A stretch of DNA of 64,000 nt from Arenivirga flava (GCF_030161575.1 NZ_BSUL01000001.1:1-64000), one strand, 5' to 3'; counted from the stretch's first letter, positions 1-8,951 are shown. The notes: generated from the sequence alone by a model not told the origin. Numbers and translations: made by a program.

Positions 1-428
1 CCGGCCAGGGCCACGGCCGCGGCGTACGAGTCGTAGAACGGTTCGAGCACGACGACCTCGTCGCCGTGGTCGACGAGCGCCAGGATCGTCGCGGTGAGCG
101 CCTCGGTCGCGCCGGCCGTGACGAGCACCTGCGCAGCATCGAGCGGGATGCCGTAGAACCGCAGCTGATGCTCGGCGACCGCCTCCCGCAGCGCCGGCAG
201 GCCGGGCCCGGGCGGGTACTGGTTGACGCCGTCGGCGATCGCCCGGCGCGCCGCCTCGAGCACCTCGGAGGGGCCGTCCTCATCGGGGAAGCCCTGCCCC
301 AGGTTGATCGCCCCGGTCGCCGCGGCGAGGGCGCTCATCTCGGCGAAGATCGTGGTCGCCAGCTCGCCGGCGTCGTCGAGCAGCAGGGCGCCGCGGGCGG
401 TGCGCTGCCAGGGGCCGGGGATGTCCAT
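1..428 (-). CDS. PLP-dependent aminotransferase class I/II (5' part only)
   Basis: Fold-type I pyridoxal-phosphate aminotransferase; the first 142 codons are present and the rest runs off the left edge. From the ATG at 428 the protein reads MDIPGPWQRTARG, then INLGQGFPDEDGP and NQYPPGPGLPALREA, the N-terminal arm and NQY-PG-G-P-LR signature of the methionine / kynurenine / N-succinyldiaminopimelate aminotransferase branch, followed by VLVTAGATEAL and the start of the large PLP domain. The catalytic lysine lies outside the window, so the substrate cannot be assigned. It is transcribed away from the lipoprotein genes. Confidence 0.85.
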   Translation of the reverse strand, partial: MDIPGPWQRTARGALLLDDAGELATTIFAEMSALAAATGAINLGQGFPDEDGPSEVLEAARRAIADGVNQYPPGPGLPALREAVAEHQLRFYGIPLDAAQVLVTAGATEALTATILALVDHGDEVVVLEPFYDSYAAAVALA

Positions 429-584
429 CGCTACCTCACGTCGAGCTCGGGGTCGGGCGGTCCACCAGCGGCGCGACCGCCCACCGCGAGGCTAGTGCCG
501 TGGGCGTCACGTCCTCCACAGCTGCTCAGCCCTGCGTCTCTTCACGGAGAGCGGATGCACGGCGCCGGCAGCGCCGCCGCCCCG

Positions 585-590
585 TAGGTT
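585..590 (+). promoter_or_regulatory. -10 element (TAGGTT), leaderless promoter
   Basis: TAGGTT ends 8 bases before the ATG at 599. That spacing would put transcription start at or next to the start codon, and there is no Shine-Dalgarno sequence. Confidence 0.5.
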
Positions 591-598
591 CCCGTGCC

Positions 599-1159
599 AT
601 GCACACCCCACGGACGCTCCTGCTCCCACTCATCACCCTCCCGCTCGCCGGCTGCGCTCTGCTGCCGATTCCGGGACCCGGTCGGGGCGACGTCGCTGCC
701 CCGACGACAGCGCCGGACTCGTCCGCGACCGCGTCGGCGGAGCCCGTCAGTGACGAGGACCTCATGCGCGTCGCGGTCGCCGACTACCAGGACTACGTCG
801 TCGTCGCTGGCGAGGTCGCCACGGGCCGGGCGGACCCGAGTGCGCTGAGCGCTCACCTCGACCCGTCGCTGCTCACGGCAGAGACATCCCTGAACGAGCG
901 CCTGCACGCGGCCGGCCTCACGTTCGGCGCCGTCCCGGAGCTGGGCGAGGTGCGCGGCACGATCCTGCAGCAGAGCGACGAGCTGGCGCAGGTGCAACTC
1001 GAGGTGTGCCTGGAGGGCGAGCACGTGGCGCTCGGCGACAGCGGCCGCACGCTTGGCCGACTCGAGCAGACCGTCGACCTCGTCGCCGCGCCCGAGACGG
1101 GCTGGGTCTTCGTCGTCGAGCGATTGGCCGAGGGCACTGCCTCGCCCATCTGCCGATGA
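599..1159 (+). CDS. small secreted lipoprotein, unknown function
   Basis: 186 residues. The ATG at 599 is chosen because it begins a clear lipoprotein signal peptide (MHTPRTLLLP, lipobox LAGC at about residues 15-18) and lies 8 bases after a TAGGTT -10 element, as in other leaderless genes of this window. The mature part starts with a Pro/Thr/Ser linker, then a mixed alpha/beta domain of about 140 residues with a Cys near the middle and another near the C-terminus (SPICR), perhaps a disulfide. No family recognised. The next gene encodes a lipoprotein of almost the same size and plan, which suggests a small tandem family, but I cannot show homology by eye. Confidence 0.7.
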   Translation: MHTPRTLLLPLITLPLAGCALLPIPGPGRGDVAAPTTAPDSSATASAEPVSDEDLMRVAVADYQDYVVVAGEVATGRADPSALSAHLDPSLLTAETSLNERLHAAGLTFGAVPELGEVRGTILQQSDELAQVQLEVCLEGEHVALGDSGRTLGRLEQTVDLVAAPETGWVFVVERLAEGTASPICR

Positions 1160-1209
1160 CCCTGTGGACGGCCGGTTCGCGGAGCAGCGGGTGCGGCTAC
1201 GGTGACGCC

Positions 1210-1767
1210 ATGCTCCTCCGCCGCGCCGCCGCCCCGATCGCGCTCTTCACCGCCGTGGCATTCGCCGGCTGCACCGCGCCCGAGCCTGAACCGGAGCCGA
1301 CGGTCGCGCCCCCGACGGACGAACCCATCTTCGCCTCGGAAGAGGAGGCGCTGGCGGCGGCGGAGGAGGTCTATCGCGCGTACGTGAAAGTCATCGACGA
1401 CATCCTCAAAGACGGAGGGGCGGAACCCGAACGACTCGATCGATATGCCATCGGGCAGGCCGCCGAACTTCAGAAGGCCGGGTTCGCCGAAGCGCTGTCC
1501 AGCGGCGTCAGGAGCCAGGGTGAGACAACCTTCGTGATCGACAAGCTGCAGCATTGGAGTGGCAACCCCTCTGAGGGCTCGGAATCGATAGCCATCTTCG
1601 TTTGTCAGGACGTCTCAGCCACAGATTTGGTCAACGCCGACGGAAAGTCCGTATCCGATCCGGGCCGGCCACCGGTCCTTCCGTTCGAGATTGGATTGAC
1701 GAGTACAGCGTCGGGCGCACTCGTGGTCTCGAGGGATGAGTTATGGCGCGGTCCAAACTTCTGCTGA
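1210..1767 (+). CDS. small secreted lipoprotein, unknown function
   Basis: 185 residues. Signal peptide MLLRRAAAPIALFTAVAFAGC with lipobox FAGC, then a Glu-Pro linker and a mainly alpha/beta domain. A TACGGT -10 element at 1198-1203 lies 6 bases before the ATG, so it is probably leaderless. The 3' end overlaps the next start (ATG 1743) by 25 bases, giving translational coupling with the PKD-like protein. It ends in NFC; Cys residues at the C-terminus and mid-domain may pair outside the membrane. Function unknown. The codon use of its second half is less GC-rich than neighbouring genes. Confidence 0.7.
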   Translation: MLLRRAAAPIALFTAVAFAGCTAPEPEPEPTVAPPTDEPIFASEEEALAAAEEVYRAYVKVIDDILKDGGAEPERLDRYAIGQAAELQKAGFAEALSSGVRSQGETTFVIDKLQHWSGNPSEGSESIAIFVCQDVSATDLVNADGKSVSDPGRPPVLPFEIGLTSTASGALVVSRDELWRGPNFC

Positions 1768-2605
1768 CACTCGCAGTTGTGACGCTACTAAGCCTCCTCC
1801 CAGGTGCCGCCTCGGCAGCTTCCGGGGCTGGCGGCACCGAGTGCGGGAGACTGCAGCAAGTCGCCGGATCCTGCCCGGTCATTGAGAGCGACAGCGACGG
1901 TCGGACTGTGACGTTGGACGGAGCAGTTGGTGCTCGTTCTGACGCCAACCAGTCGCGCTCCTCGGAGGCGACTGGTTCGGGTCCGGGCAAGAACGACTCC
2001 CCGTCGATGAAGCCCGAGGCGCCTGACCCGCGCGACTGCCTCCCGGTGAACGTCGTCGGCTCTGGAGAAGGATGCCTCGCGGGAGAGGACCAGCCGCCCC
2101 AGGACACCCCCGGCCCAGCCCCCACCGTCACGATCAACGACCTCGCCTCCTTCTCCCCGCGCGCCGACCGCCTCAGCGCCGAGCCCGGCGATTGGGCGAT
2201 CACCGGGCTCCCCGTCAACCCGGTGGCCGACGACGCGCCGGTGTCCGCATCCGGGGAGCTGCTGGGCCTGCCCGCGGAGGTCCGCTTCACGCCGGTCGAG
2301 TTCCTGTGGGACCGCGGCGACGGGTCGACCCTGAGCACGCCTGACGGCGGCGCGACCTGGGCCGAGCTCGGGCAGGCGGAGTTCTCCGACACCAGGACGA
2401 GCCACGTCTACGACGATCCCGGCGTCTACACGCTGGCGCTCTCGGTGCGTTTCGCCGCGGAGTACTCCGTCGGCGGCGGCCTTGGACGCCGGTCCCCGGC
2501 ACCCTGGTGTCGGAGTCCGGCTCGTTCGAGATCACGGTCGGCCGCGCGGGCACCGTGCTCGTCGACCGGGACTGCCGCACGGGAACCCGCGGCCCCGGCT
2601 GCTGA
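1743..2605 (+). pseudogene. secreted PKD-like domain protein, frameshifted
   Basis: Signal peptide MARSKLLLTLAVVTLLSLLPG (Ala-x-Ala cleavage), a low-complexity Ser/Asp-rich stretch, then a PKD/Ig-like domain with the diagnostic FLWDRGDGS and HVYDDPGVYTLALSV motifs. After SVGGG (about 2480) the frame is lost. Continuing in the -1 frame gives WTPVPGTLVSESGSFEITV and a natural C-terminus TGTRGPGC with stop at 2603-2605. Adding one base in the run at 2478-2483 makes a 287-residue protein, so this is a 1-base loss: either a real pseudogene or a sequence error. Without correction the frame would read on for about 400 bases of nonsense. Probably a cell-surface protein acting with the two coupled lipoproteins. 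Confidence 0.7.
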
Positions 2606-2725
2606 CCGAGCGCTGCAGCCCGAACGGAGCGGGTCCTACGGCGGACTGCTCGCAGAGGCGCTCCCGGACGCTGGCCGATGCGGCGAAGCGCCTCCGCACC
2701 CGTTCCGATCCTCATCGACGCGGTG

Positions 2726-2789
2726 TTGGGGCGCTTCGCCGACAGTGGGGCGCGTGCCCGCATGCCCCGCTGTCGTCGAGGCGCCCCAA
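2726..2789. repeat. 64-bp palindromic repeat, copy 1
   Basis: Two 26-base arms (2726-2751 and 2764-2789) with only three mismatches around a 12-base loop; arms start TTGGGGCGC and end GGGGC. A second copy with the same arm and loop lengths sits at 59644-59707. There is no T-run, so it is not a classic terminator. It lies in the 356-base gap between the frameshifted PKD gene and the htrA-like gene, in which I see no coding sequence. Confidence 0.75.
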
Positions 2790-2961
2790 TGCGGAGGATC
2801 GGACGCGAGCCGGCGCCCTCGGTCGCCTCTAGCCCCCTCCGTTCCGCCCCCGGCGAATCGCGCTGGCAACGCCATAGACAAGGGCCAACCCGCTCACAGA
2901 ATCGCCATACAGTTCATTCAGGTGTGCGCTGGAAGCTGGCTCCGCCTGAAAGGAAACCCCG

Positions 2962-4722
2962 ATGAACGAGAACCCGAACACCGGCGCCGGTGACACCGAC
3001 CCGAACCGTCAGCACGACAGCGCGTCCGTCCCCGCCGAGGAGGGCTCGACGCCGGAGCAGCAGCAGCACGCGAGCCAGCAGGGTGCCGAACCGCAGCATC
3101 CGGCAGCCGCCGACGCGACCGCGCAGACCGCGGCCCAGCGGCCCGACGCCGCGACCGCGCAGACCCCGGTCCAGCAGCCCGCCCACTCGGCCCAGCAGCC
3201 CGCCGCGAACCCGCAGCACGGCGAGCGCCAGCAGTTCGCGCCCCCGGTCGCGCCGCAGGCCGCCGCCCACGCGCAGCACGGCGCGCAGCACGCCGCCTAC
3301 CAGCAGCAGGGCCACCCCCAGCAGCACGGCCACCCCCAGCAGCAGGGCCAGCCCCAGCCGCAGTACGGCCAGTACGCCCAGCAGCAGTACTCCCAGCAGC
3401 AGCCGAGCCCGGGCTCGCACCACCTCCCGGGCGCCGCCTTCGGCCCCGCGGCCACGGGACCGGGCACCCAGCAGTGGGCCCCTCCCGCGCAGAACGCGCA
3501 GAACGCGCAGAAGAAGCCGAGGAACCGCCGCGCCGGCGTCGCCGTCGCGGCCCTGGCGCTCGCCGCGCTGGTCGGCGGCGTGTCCGGTGCCGGCATCACG
3601 TCGCTCATCGGCGGCGGTGCGGGCAGCAGCTCGGTCGCCGGCGTCGAGCACGCCAACCCCACCTCCGTCACCGTCAACGACACCGAGGACGTCAACCTCG
3701 TCACGGCCGTCGCTGCGCAGGCGACCCCCTCCGTCGTCACGATCTCCGTCTCCGGCGGCGACGCCTCCGGCAGCGGTTCGGGCGTCATCATCAGCGACGA
3801 CGGCTACGTGCTCACCAACAACCACGTCGTCTCGCTCGACGGCTCGGTCGCCGACCCGAGCATCCAGGTCACCGACTCCGAGGGCCGCCTCTACGACGCC
3901 ACGATCGTCGGGACCGACCCCGTCTACGACCTCGCGGTCATCAAGCTCGATGGCGCCAGCGACCTCACGCCGGTGGAGTTCGCGAACTCCGACGACCTCA
4001 ACGTCGGCGACCGCACGATCGCGATCGGCGCCCCGCTCGGTCTGAGCAACACCGTCACCGACGGCATCGTCAGCTCGCTCAACCGCAGCATCTCGGTCGC
4101 GTCGAGCGAGGTGCCCGACGGGGGATCGACCGACCAGGGCGAGGGCAACCAGCAGAGCCCCTACGACTTCTGGGGCTTCGACCTTCCCGGTCAGGAGCAG
4201 CAGCAGCAGGCGAGCTCGACCATCTCCCTCTCGGTCATCCAGACCGACGCGGCGATCAACCCGGGCAACTCGGGTGGCGCGCTGCTCGACGCCAACGGCG
4301 ACCTCATCGGCATCAACGTGGCGATCGCGACCGCGGGTGGCGGCGGCACGAGCTCGAGCGCGGGCTCCATCGGCGTCGGTTTCTCGATCCCGTCGAATGT
4401 CGCAGAGCGCATCTCCAGCGAGCTCATCGCGAACGGCGAGGCGACGCACGGCCTCCTCGGCGCGACGGTCGGCGACGTGACCAGCACCGACCAGTCCTCG
4501 ACGGTCGGCGCGCTCATCGACGACGTCTCCCCGGGCGGCGCGGCTGCAGCGGCCGGACTCCGCTCCGGCGATGTGGTCACCGCCATCGACGGCAAGCCGG
4601 TGACGAGCATGAGCGACCTCGTCGCCCAGGTGCGCGCCCAGGCCGCGGGTGCCTCCGTCACGATCACCTACAACCGGGGCGACGGCGCCGGCGAGGTCGA
4701 GGTGACGCTCGGCTCCATGTGA
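2962..4722 (+). CDS. HtrA/DegP-like membrane-anchored serine protease with PDZ domain
   Basis: 586 residues, start ATG 2962 behind AAAGGAAA. Residues 1-185 are a disordered cytoplasmic tail rich in Gln, His, Ala and Pro. One membrane span follows at about 191-213, so the protease domain is extracytoplasmic. The trypsin-like triad is intact: His288 (in LTNNHVV), Asp323 (YDLAVIKLD), Ser437 (NPGNSGGALLD). A single PDZ domain covers about 490-580 (GALIDDVSPGGAAAAAGLRSGD). This is the architecture of actinobacterial PepD/HtrA-type envelope quality-control proteases. A Gln-rich insert (EQQQQQASS) lies just before the Ser loop. Followed by a strong terminator, so monocistronic. Confidence 0.92.
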   Translation: MNENPNTGAGDTDPNRQHDSASVPAEEGSTPEQQQHASQQGAEPQHPAAADATAQTAAQRPDAATAQTPVQQPAHSAQQPAANPQHGERQQFAPPVAPQAAAHAQHGAQHAAYQQQGHPQQHGHPQQQGQPQPQYGQYAQQQYSQQQPSPGSHHLPGAAFGPAATGPGTQQWAPPAQNAQNAQKKPRNRRAGVAVAALALAALVGGVSGAGITSLIGGGAGSSSVAGVEHANPTSVTVNDTEDVNLVTAVAAQATPSVVTISVSGGDASGSGSGVIISDDGYVLTNNHVVSLDGSVADPSIQVTDSEGRLYDATIVGTDPVYDLAVIKLDGASDLTPVEFANSDDLNVGDRTIAIGAPLGLSNTVTDGIVSSLNRSISVASSEVPDGGSTDQGEGNQQSPYDFWGFDLPGQEQQQQASSTISLSVIQTDAAINPGNSGGALLDANGDLIGINVAIATAGGGGTSSSAGSIGVGFSIPSNVAERISSELIANGEATHGLLGATVGDVTSTDQSSTVGALIDDVSPGGAAAAAGLRSGDVVTAIDGKPVTSMSDLVAQVRAQAAGASVTITYNRGDGAGEVEVTLGSM

Positions 4723-4730
4723 GCCGCCGC

Positions 4731-4762
4731 GCAGGCCCCGTCCCGGCAGGGACGGGGCCTGC
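4731..4762 (+). terminator. hairpin terminator after htrA-like gene
   Basis: Perfect 14-bp stem (GCAGGCCCCGTCCC / GGGACGGGGCCTGC) with the 4-base loop GGCA, 8 bases past the stop codon. No T-run, as is common in high-GC actinobacteria. Confidence 0.75.
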
Positions 4763-4775
4763 GCCATGCCCCCAC

Positions 4776-4781
4776 TACCAT
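4776..4781 (+). promoter_or_regulatory. -10 element (TACCAT), leaderless promoter
   Basis: TACCAT ends 7 bases before the ATG at 4789. It overlaps an alternative upstream ATG at 4780 and so supports 4789 as the start of the glycosyltransferase. Confidence 0.45.
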
Positions 4782-4788
4782 GGGGCTC

Positions 4789-5826
4789 ATGCAGCAGGAC
4801 GACTCCCTTCCCGGCGTCTCCTACGTGATGCCGGTGCTCAACGAGGTCGAGCACGTCGAGGCCGCCGTCCGCTCGCTGCTCGCCCAGGACTACGCCGGCG
4901 AGGTCGAGGTCATCCTCGCGCTCGGCCCGAGCATCGACGGCACCACCGAGCTCATCGAGGCGATGTCGGCGCGGGATCCGCGCATCCGCTTCCTCGACAA
5001 CCCGGTCGGCTCGACGCCGGCCGGCCTGAACGTGGCGATCAGGGCGTCGGTCTTCCCGGTCGTCATCCGGGTCGACGCGCACTCGGTGCTCACGCCCGAC
5101 TACACCGCCGTCGCCGTCGAGACGCTGCTGCGCACGGGCGCCGACAACGTCGGCGGCATCATGCTGGCGGAGGGGACCAGCGCCTTCGAGCGCGCGGTCG
5201 CCTTCGCCTACGGCTCGCCCGTCGGGCTCGGCGGCGGCAGCCACCACGTCGGTGGCGAAGAGGGACCCAGCGAGACCGCCTACCTCGGCGTGTTCCAGCG
5301 GCACCGTCTGCTCGAGGTCGGCCTCTTCGACGAGGACATCAAGCGCGGCCAGGACTGGGAGCTCAACCGCCGGCTGCGCCAGACCGGCGGCACGGTGTGG
5401 TTCACCCCGCGCCTCACCGTCACGTACCGGCCCAGGTCGAGCCTGCGCCGCCTCACCCGCCAATTCGTCGCCACCGGCCTGTGGCGCGGCGAGCTGGCCC
5501 GCCGGTTCCCGGCGCAGAACTCGGTGCGCTACTTCGTGCCCCCGCTCGCGGTCGTCGCGATGCTGCTCGGCACCATCGCGGGCCTCGTGGGCGCGATCAC
5601 AGTGTCGCTCGGCGGCGCCGCCTGGCCGCTGCTCGGTTTCGCAGTGCCCGGCCTCTACCTGCTGGGTGTGATCGCGGTCGCACTGGCGTGCATCCCCCAG
5701 CTGGGTGCGGGCGCGGCCCTGCGTCTTCTCGTAGTCTTGCCCTGCATCCACATCGGATGGGGGCTGGGCTTCGTCATCGGCTTCGCCAAGCTCACCCGCA
5801 ACATCTCCTACTACCGAGGGCGCTAG
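4789..5826 (+). CDS. family 2 glycosyltransferase with C-terminal membrane segments
   Basis: 345 residues from ATG 4789 (an ATG at 4780 would add three residues but overlaps the -10 element). GT-A fold: VSYVMPVLNE nucleotide-binding start, then a DXD-like acidic motif (RVDAHS) and a GQDWELNRRLR motif in the acceptor region. Two to three hydrophobic segments cover the last 90 residues, so it is membrane-bound. Probably adds a sugar to a lipid-linked or cell-wall glycopolymer precursor. The stop TAG shares its last base with the GTG of the next gene, so the cassette is translationally coupled. Confidence 0.88.
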   Translation: MQQDDSLPGVSYVMPVLNEVEHVEAAVRSLLAQDYAGEVEVILALGPSIDGTTELIEAMSARDPRIRFLDNPVGSTPAGLNVAIRASVFPVVIRVDAHSVLTPDYTAVAVETLLRTGADNVGGIMLAEGTSAFERAVAFAYGSPVGLGGGSHHVGGEEGPSETAYLGVFQRHRLLEVGLFDEDIKRGQDWELNRRLRQTGGTVWFTPRLTVTYRPRSSLRRLTRQFVATGLWRGELARRFPAQNSVRYFVPPLAVVAMLLGTIAGLVGAITVSLGGAAWPLLGFAVPGLYLLGVIAVALACIPQLGAGAALRLLVVLPCIHIGWGLGFVIGFAKLTRNISYYRGR

Positions 5827-6632
5827 TGACCGCATCACCCGCCGGCGTCCGCCCGGCCTCGATCGCCGAGCTGCGCGCGGTCACCCAGCCGCCGGAGGTG
5901 CGTCAGCGCGCCAACGCCGAGCACTGGACCGCCAGCCTCTACCTGCGCGACCTCTCGCCGTACCTGACCTGGGTGCTGCTGAAGACCCCGATCAGCGCCA
6001 ACGGCGTGACCGGGCTCATGATCCTCACCGGCTGGGCCACGGCCGCCGCCGTGCTCATCCCGGGCATCCCCGGCGCGATCGTCGCCGTGCTGCTCGGCCA
6101 GCTGCAGATGCTCGTCGACTGCTGCGACGGCGAGGTCGCCCGCTGGCGCGGCACCCGCTCGCCGATGGGCGTCTTCCTCGACAAGGTGGGCCACTACACG
6201 ACCGAGGCGCTCATCCCGATCGCGCTCGGCGTGCGCGCCGCGGGCTGGCCCTTCGAGGCGCCGGCGGACTACCTCTGGACCACGCTCGGCCTGCTGCTCG
6301 CGCTCGTCATCGTGCTCAACAAGGCGCTCAACGACATGGTGCACGTCGCCCGTGCCAACGCGGGGCTCGAGAAGCTCGCCGACCGCAAGCACGAGTCGGT
6401 GCCGACCTCCGGTGCGCTCGCCACGCTGCGCCGCGCGGCGCGCTTCCTGCCGTTCCACCGCCTCTACCACTCGGTCGAGCTCACGCTGCTCATCGGCGCC
6501 TCCGCCGTCGTCGGCCTGTTCGTCGGCGACATCGAGGCGGCCCGTTGGCTGCTGATCGCGCTCGTCCCGCTGTCGCTGCTCGCACTGGCCGGCCACTTCG
6601 TTGCGATCCTGGCCTCGAAGCGGGTGCGTTGA
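5826..6632 (+). CDS. CDP-alcohol phosphatidyltransferase family membrane protein
   Basis: 268 residues from GTG 5826. Contains the family signature DCCDGEVAR, eight residues, then GVFLDKVGH. The usual form is DxxDG-xxAR-x8-G-xxxD-xxxD: the first three Asp are present but the fourth, normally the catalytic base, is His here. Six or so hydrophobic segments surround it. These enzymes transfer a phosphoalcohol from a CDP-alcohol to an acceptor alcohol at the membrane. Set between two glycosyltransferases and a glycerophosphotransferase, it more likely serves a cell-wall glycopolymer or glycolipid than bulk phospholipid synthesis. Starts on the last base of the upstream stop codon. Confidence 0.85.
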   Translation: MTASPAGVRPASIAELRAVTQPPEVRQRANAEHWTASLYLRDLSPYLTWVLLKTPISANGVTGLMILTGWATAAAVLIPGIPGAIVAVLLGQLQMLVDCCDGEVARWRGTRSPMGVFLDKVGHYTTEALIPIALGVRAAGWPFEAPADYLWTTLGLLLALVIVLNKALNDMVHVARANAGLEKLADRKHESVPTSGALATLRRAARFLPFHRLYHSVELTLLIGASAVVGLFVGDIEAARWLLIALVPLSLLALAGHFVAILASKRVR

Positions 6633-7609
6633 CCGCCGCCCCGGACGGCCGAGCGGATGCGGCGCCGAGCGTCCCCGCGGACCGAGCGGATGCGAGCACG
6701 CCGCAGCCGTCGGCCGCGCCGCACACGCAGCCGGCCGCACCCGCGGCGCCGAGCGTCGGCGTCGTCTCGCTGAGCCAGGGCACCCGCCCCGACGATCTGC
6801 GCCACGGCCTCGAGACCCTGCTCGCGCAGACCGGCGTCGAGCTCGACATCGTGGTGGTCGGCAACGGCTGGGCTCCCGTCGGCCTGCCCGAGGGCGTCCG
6901 CGGGCTGCACCTGCCCGAGAACCTCGGCATCTCCGCCGGCCGCAACCGCGGCGTCGACGCGGTGTCGGGGGAGTGGGTCTTCTTCCTCGACGACGACGCG
7001 AGCCTGCCGAGCCCGACCTTCCTCGCCGACGCGATCGCCCTCATCCGCTCGGATCCGTCGATCGGCCTGCTGCAGCCGCGCGTCGTCGACCCCGAGGGCC
7101 GAGCGAACCCGCGGCGCTGGATCCCGCGCATCCGCAAGGGTGAGGCCACCGACTCCGGCCCCGTGTTCTCGGTCTGGGAGGGTGCGACCCTGCTGCCCCG
7201 AGCGGTCTTCGACCGGACGGGCGGATGGGCGGCGCCCTTCTTCTACGCGCACGAGGGCGTCGAGCTGGCCTGGCGGGTCTGGGATCAGGGCCTGCGCGCC
7301 TGGTACGCCGGCGACCTCGTGGCGCACCACCCCGCCATCGACCCCGCCCGGCACGACTACTACTACCGGCTCAACGCCCGCAACCGGGTGTGGCTGGCCA
7401 AGCGCAACCTGCCGTGGGTGCTCGCGCCGATCTACGTGGGCAGCTGGACGGCCATCCAGGTGCTGCGCTGGGCGCGCCGCCCGGAACAGCTGCGCGCCTG
7501 GTTCGGCGGCTGGGCGGAGGGATGGCGCGAGACGCCGCCCGGACGGCGCCGTATCTCTTGGGTAACGGTCGCACGCATGTTCAGGGCCGGTCGAGGACCG
7601 ATCATTTAA
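6629..7609 (+). CDS. family 2 glycosyltransferase (rhamnosyltransferase-like)
   Basis: 326 residues. The only start linked to the upstream gene is TTG 6629, in a TTGA overlap with its stop. The first 40 residues are Ala/Pro-rich and unconserved in appearance. The GT-A domain follows: SVGVVSLSQGTRPDDL, NLGISAGRNRGVD, then VFFLDDDASLP with the metal-binding Asp cluster, and WEGATLLPRAVFDRTGGW in the acceptor site. No obvious membrane span, so probably a cytoplasmic enzyme at the membrane face. Third gene of the glycopolymer cassette. Confidence 0.85.
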   Translation: MTAAPDGRADAAPSVPADRADASTPQPSAAPHTQPAAPAAPSVGVVSLSQGTRPDDLRHGLETLLAQTGVELDIVVVGNGWAPVGLPEGVRGLHLPENLGISAGRNRGVDAVSGEWVFFLDDDASLPSPTFLADAIALIRSDPSIGLLQPRVVDPEGRANPRRWIPRIRKGEATDSGPVFSVWEGATLLPRAVFDRTGGWAAPFFYAHEGVELAWRVWDQGLRAWYAGDLVAHHPAIDPARHDYYYRLNARNRVWLAKRNLPWVLAPIYVGSWTAIQVLRWARRPEQLRAWFGGWAEGWRETPPGRRRISWVTVARMFRAGRGPII

Positions 7610-7643
7610 TCTGGTGCCTCCCCACGTTCGACTGGAGTTCACC

Positions 7644-8930
7644 ATGCCCTTCCGCCGCGATCTGGCCACGGCGCGCAAGCTGGTCGTCGAGGCGCTGCAC
7701 GCGCGGCGGCTGCAGCGCCGGCTCTGGCCCCTCTACCGCGAGCGCGAGCGGCTCGAGCGGGGCGAGGCCGAGGTGGTGGTCTACTTCGCCGACAGCGACG
7801 TGAACATGTACCAGATCCGCCAGTGGTACGCACCGCTGGCCGAGTTGCACAGGACGCATCCGGTGACGATCATCGCCCGGCACCCGACGGCCGCGCTCGC
7901 GCTGCTGCAGGAGTCGCCGGTGCCCATCGTCTACGCCAGGAAGGTGGCCCAGCTCGAGGACTTCATCGACAAGCAGGAGCTGCGCGTCGTCCTCTACGTC
8001 AACCAGAACGCCAAGAACTTCCAGATGATGCGCTACGGGCGCATGTGGCACGTGTTCATCAACCACGGCGAGTCCGACAAGATGTACATGACCACCAACC
8101 AGTTCAAGGCGTACGACTACGCCTTCGTGGCCGGCGACGCGGCGCTCGAGCGGCTCGGCAGGGTGCTCTGGGACTACGACTTCGACAAGCGCGCGATCCC
8201 GATCGGCCGCCCGCAGGCGGACCACTTCGCCGGCGCGCTGCCCTACGAGCCCGACGACCGCACGGTGGTGCTCTACGCCCCCACGTGGGAGGGCGACCGA
8301 CCGGCGGCGGCGTACGGCTCCATCGCCACGCACGGTCGCGAGCTGGTGCGCGCGCTCACCGCGACGGGACGCCATCGCGTGATCTACCGCCCGCACCCGC
8401 GCAGCGGCGTGCTCGACGAGGAGTACGGACGCGCGCACCGCGAGATCGTCGCCGAGCTCGCGCGCGCGAACGCCGCCGATCCGGGCGCGCAGCACGTCTT
8501 CGACGACGGCCCCGAGATGGGCTGGCAGCTCGCCGCCGCCGACATCGCGGTCTGCGACATCTCGGCGATGGTCTACGACCGCCTCGCCACCGGCAAGCCG
8601 ATCATGGTGACCCGGCCCGCGCATCCGGAGGCCAGCGTCGACGAGTCGGGCTACCTCGGTGCCGCCGAGTGGCTCACGGTCGAGGGCGCAGCGGATGCGG
8701 TGGCCGAGCTCGATCGTGTGATCGGCAGCAGCGACGCGCAGGAGCGCCTGCAGCACTGGGTGCACCGGCACTTCGGCGACACGGCCCCCGGCGCCGCCAC
8801 CGCGCGGTTCCACGCGGCGATCGAGCGTCTCCTGGAAGCCTGGGATCGTCATGCCCGCCTGCACGATGCCACGGACGTGCCGACCGCGTCGGACCCGTCG
8901 TCGCAGCATCCGCTCCGTCAGGCCGGCTGA
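7644..8930 (+). CDS. CDP-glycerol:glycerophosphate glycerophosphotransferase family protein
   Basis: 428 residues from ATG 7644 (CTGGAG just upstream; a GTG at 7614 is possible but has no ribosome site). TagB/TagF-type fold: VLYAPTWEGD, VIYRPHPRSG and CDISAMVYDRLATGKP are the family nucleotide-binding and catalytic motifs. Enzymes of this family add glycerol-phosphate or a related polyol phosphate from a CDP-activated donor to teichoic-acid-like chains. Here it ends a four-gene cassette that, with the TagGH-type exporter at 16246-17812, points to a phosphate-containing cell-wall glycopolymer. Confidence 0.88.
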   Translation: MPFRRDLATARKLVVEALHARRLQRRLWPLYRERERLERGEAEVVVYFADSDVNMYQIRQWYAPLAELHRTHPVTIIARHPTAALALLQESPVPIVYARKVAQLEDFIDKQELRVVLYVNQNAKNFQMMRYGRMWHVFINHGESDKMYMTTNQFKAYDYAFVAGDAALERLGRVLWDYDFDKRAIPIGRPQADHFAGALPYEPDDRTVVLYAPTWEGDRPAAAYGSIATHGRELVRALTATGRHRVIYRPHPRSGVLDEEYGRAHREIVAELARANAADPGAQHVFDDGPEMGWQLAAADIAVCDISAMVYDRLATGKPIMVTRPAHPEASVDESGYLGAAEWLTVEGAADAVAELDRVIGSSDAQERLQHWVHRHFGDTAPGAATARFHAAIERLLEAWDRHARLHDATDVPTASDPSSQHPLRQAG

Positions 8931-8951
8931 GTCGGGCTCACGCCGGCCGAG

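Noticed and set aside
2914-5838. 974-codon open frame on the minus strand opposite htrA and the glycosyltransferase
   Set aside because: Arg/Gly/Ala/Asp-only composition typical of GC-rich antisense frames; both plus-strand genes have clear catalytic motifs. Similar long shadows at 3474-5825 (+) and 19715-21616 (-) were dropped for the same reason.
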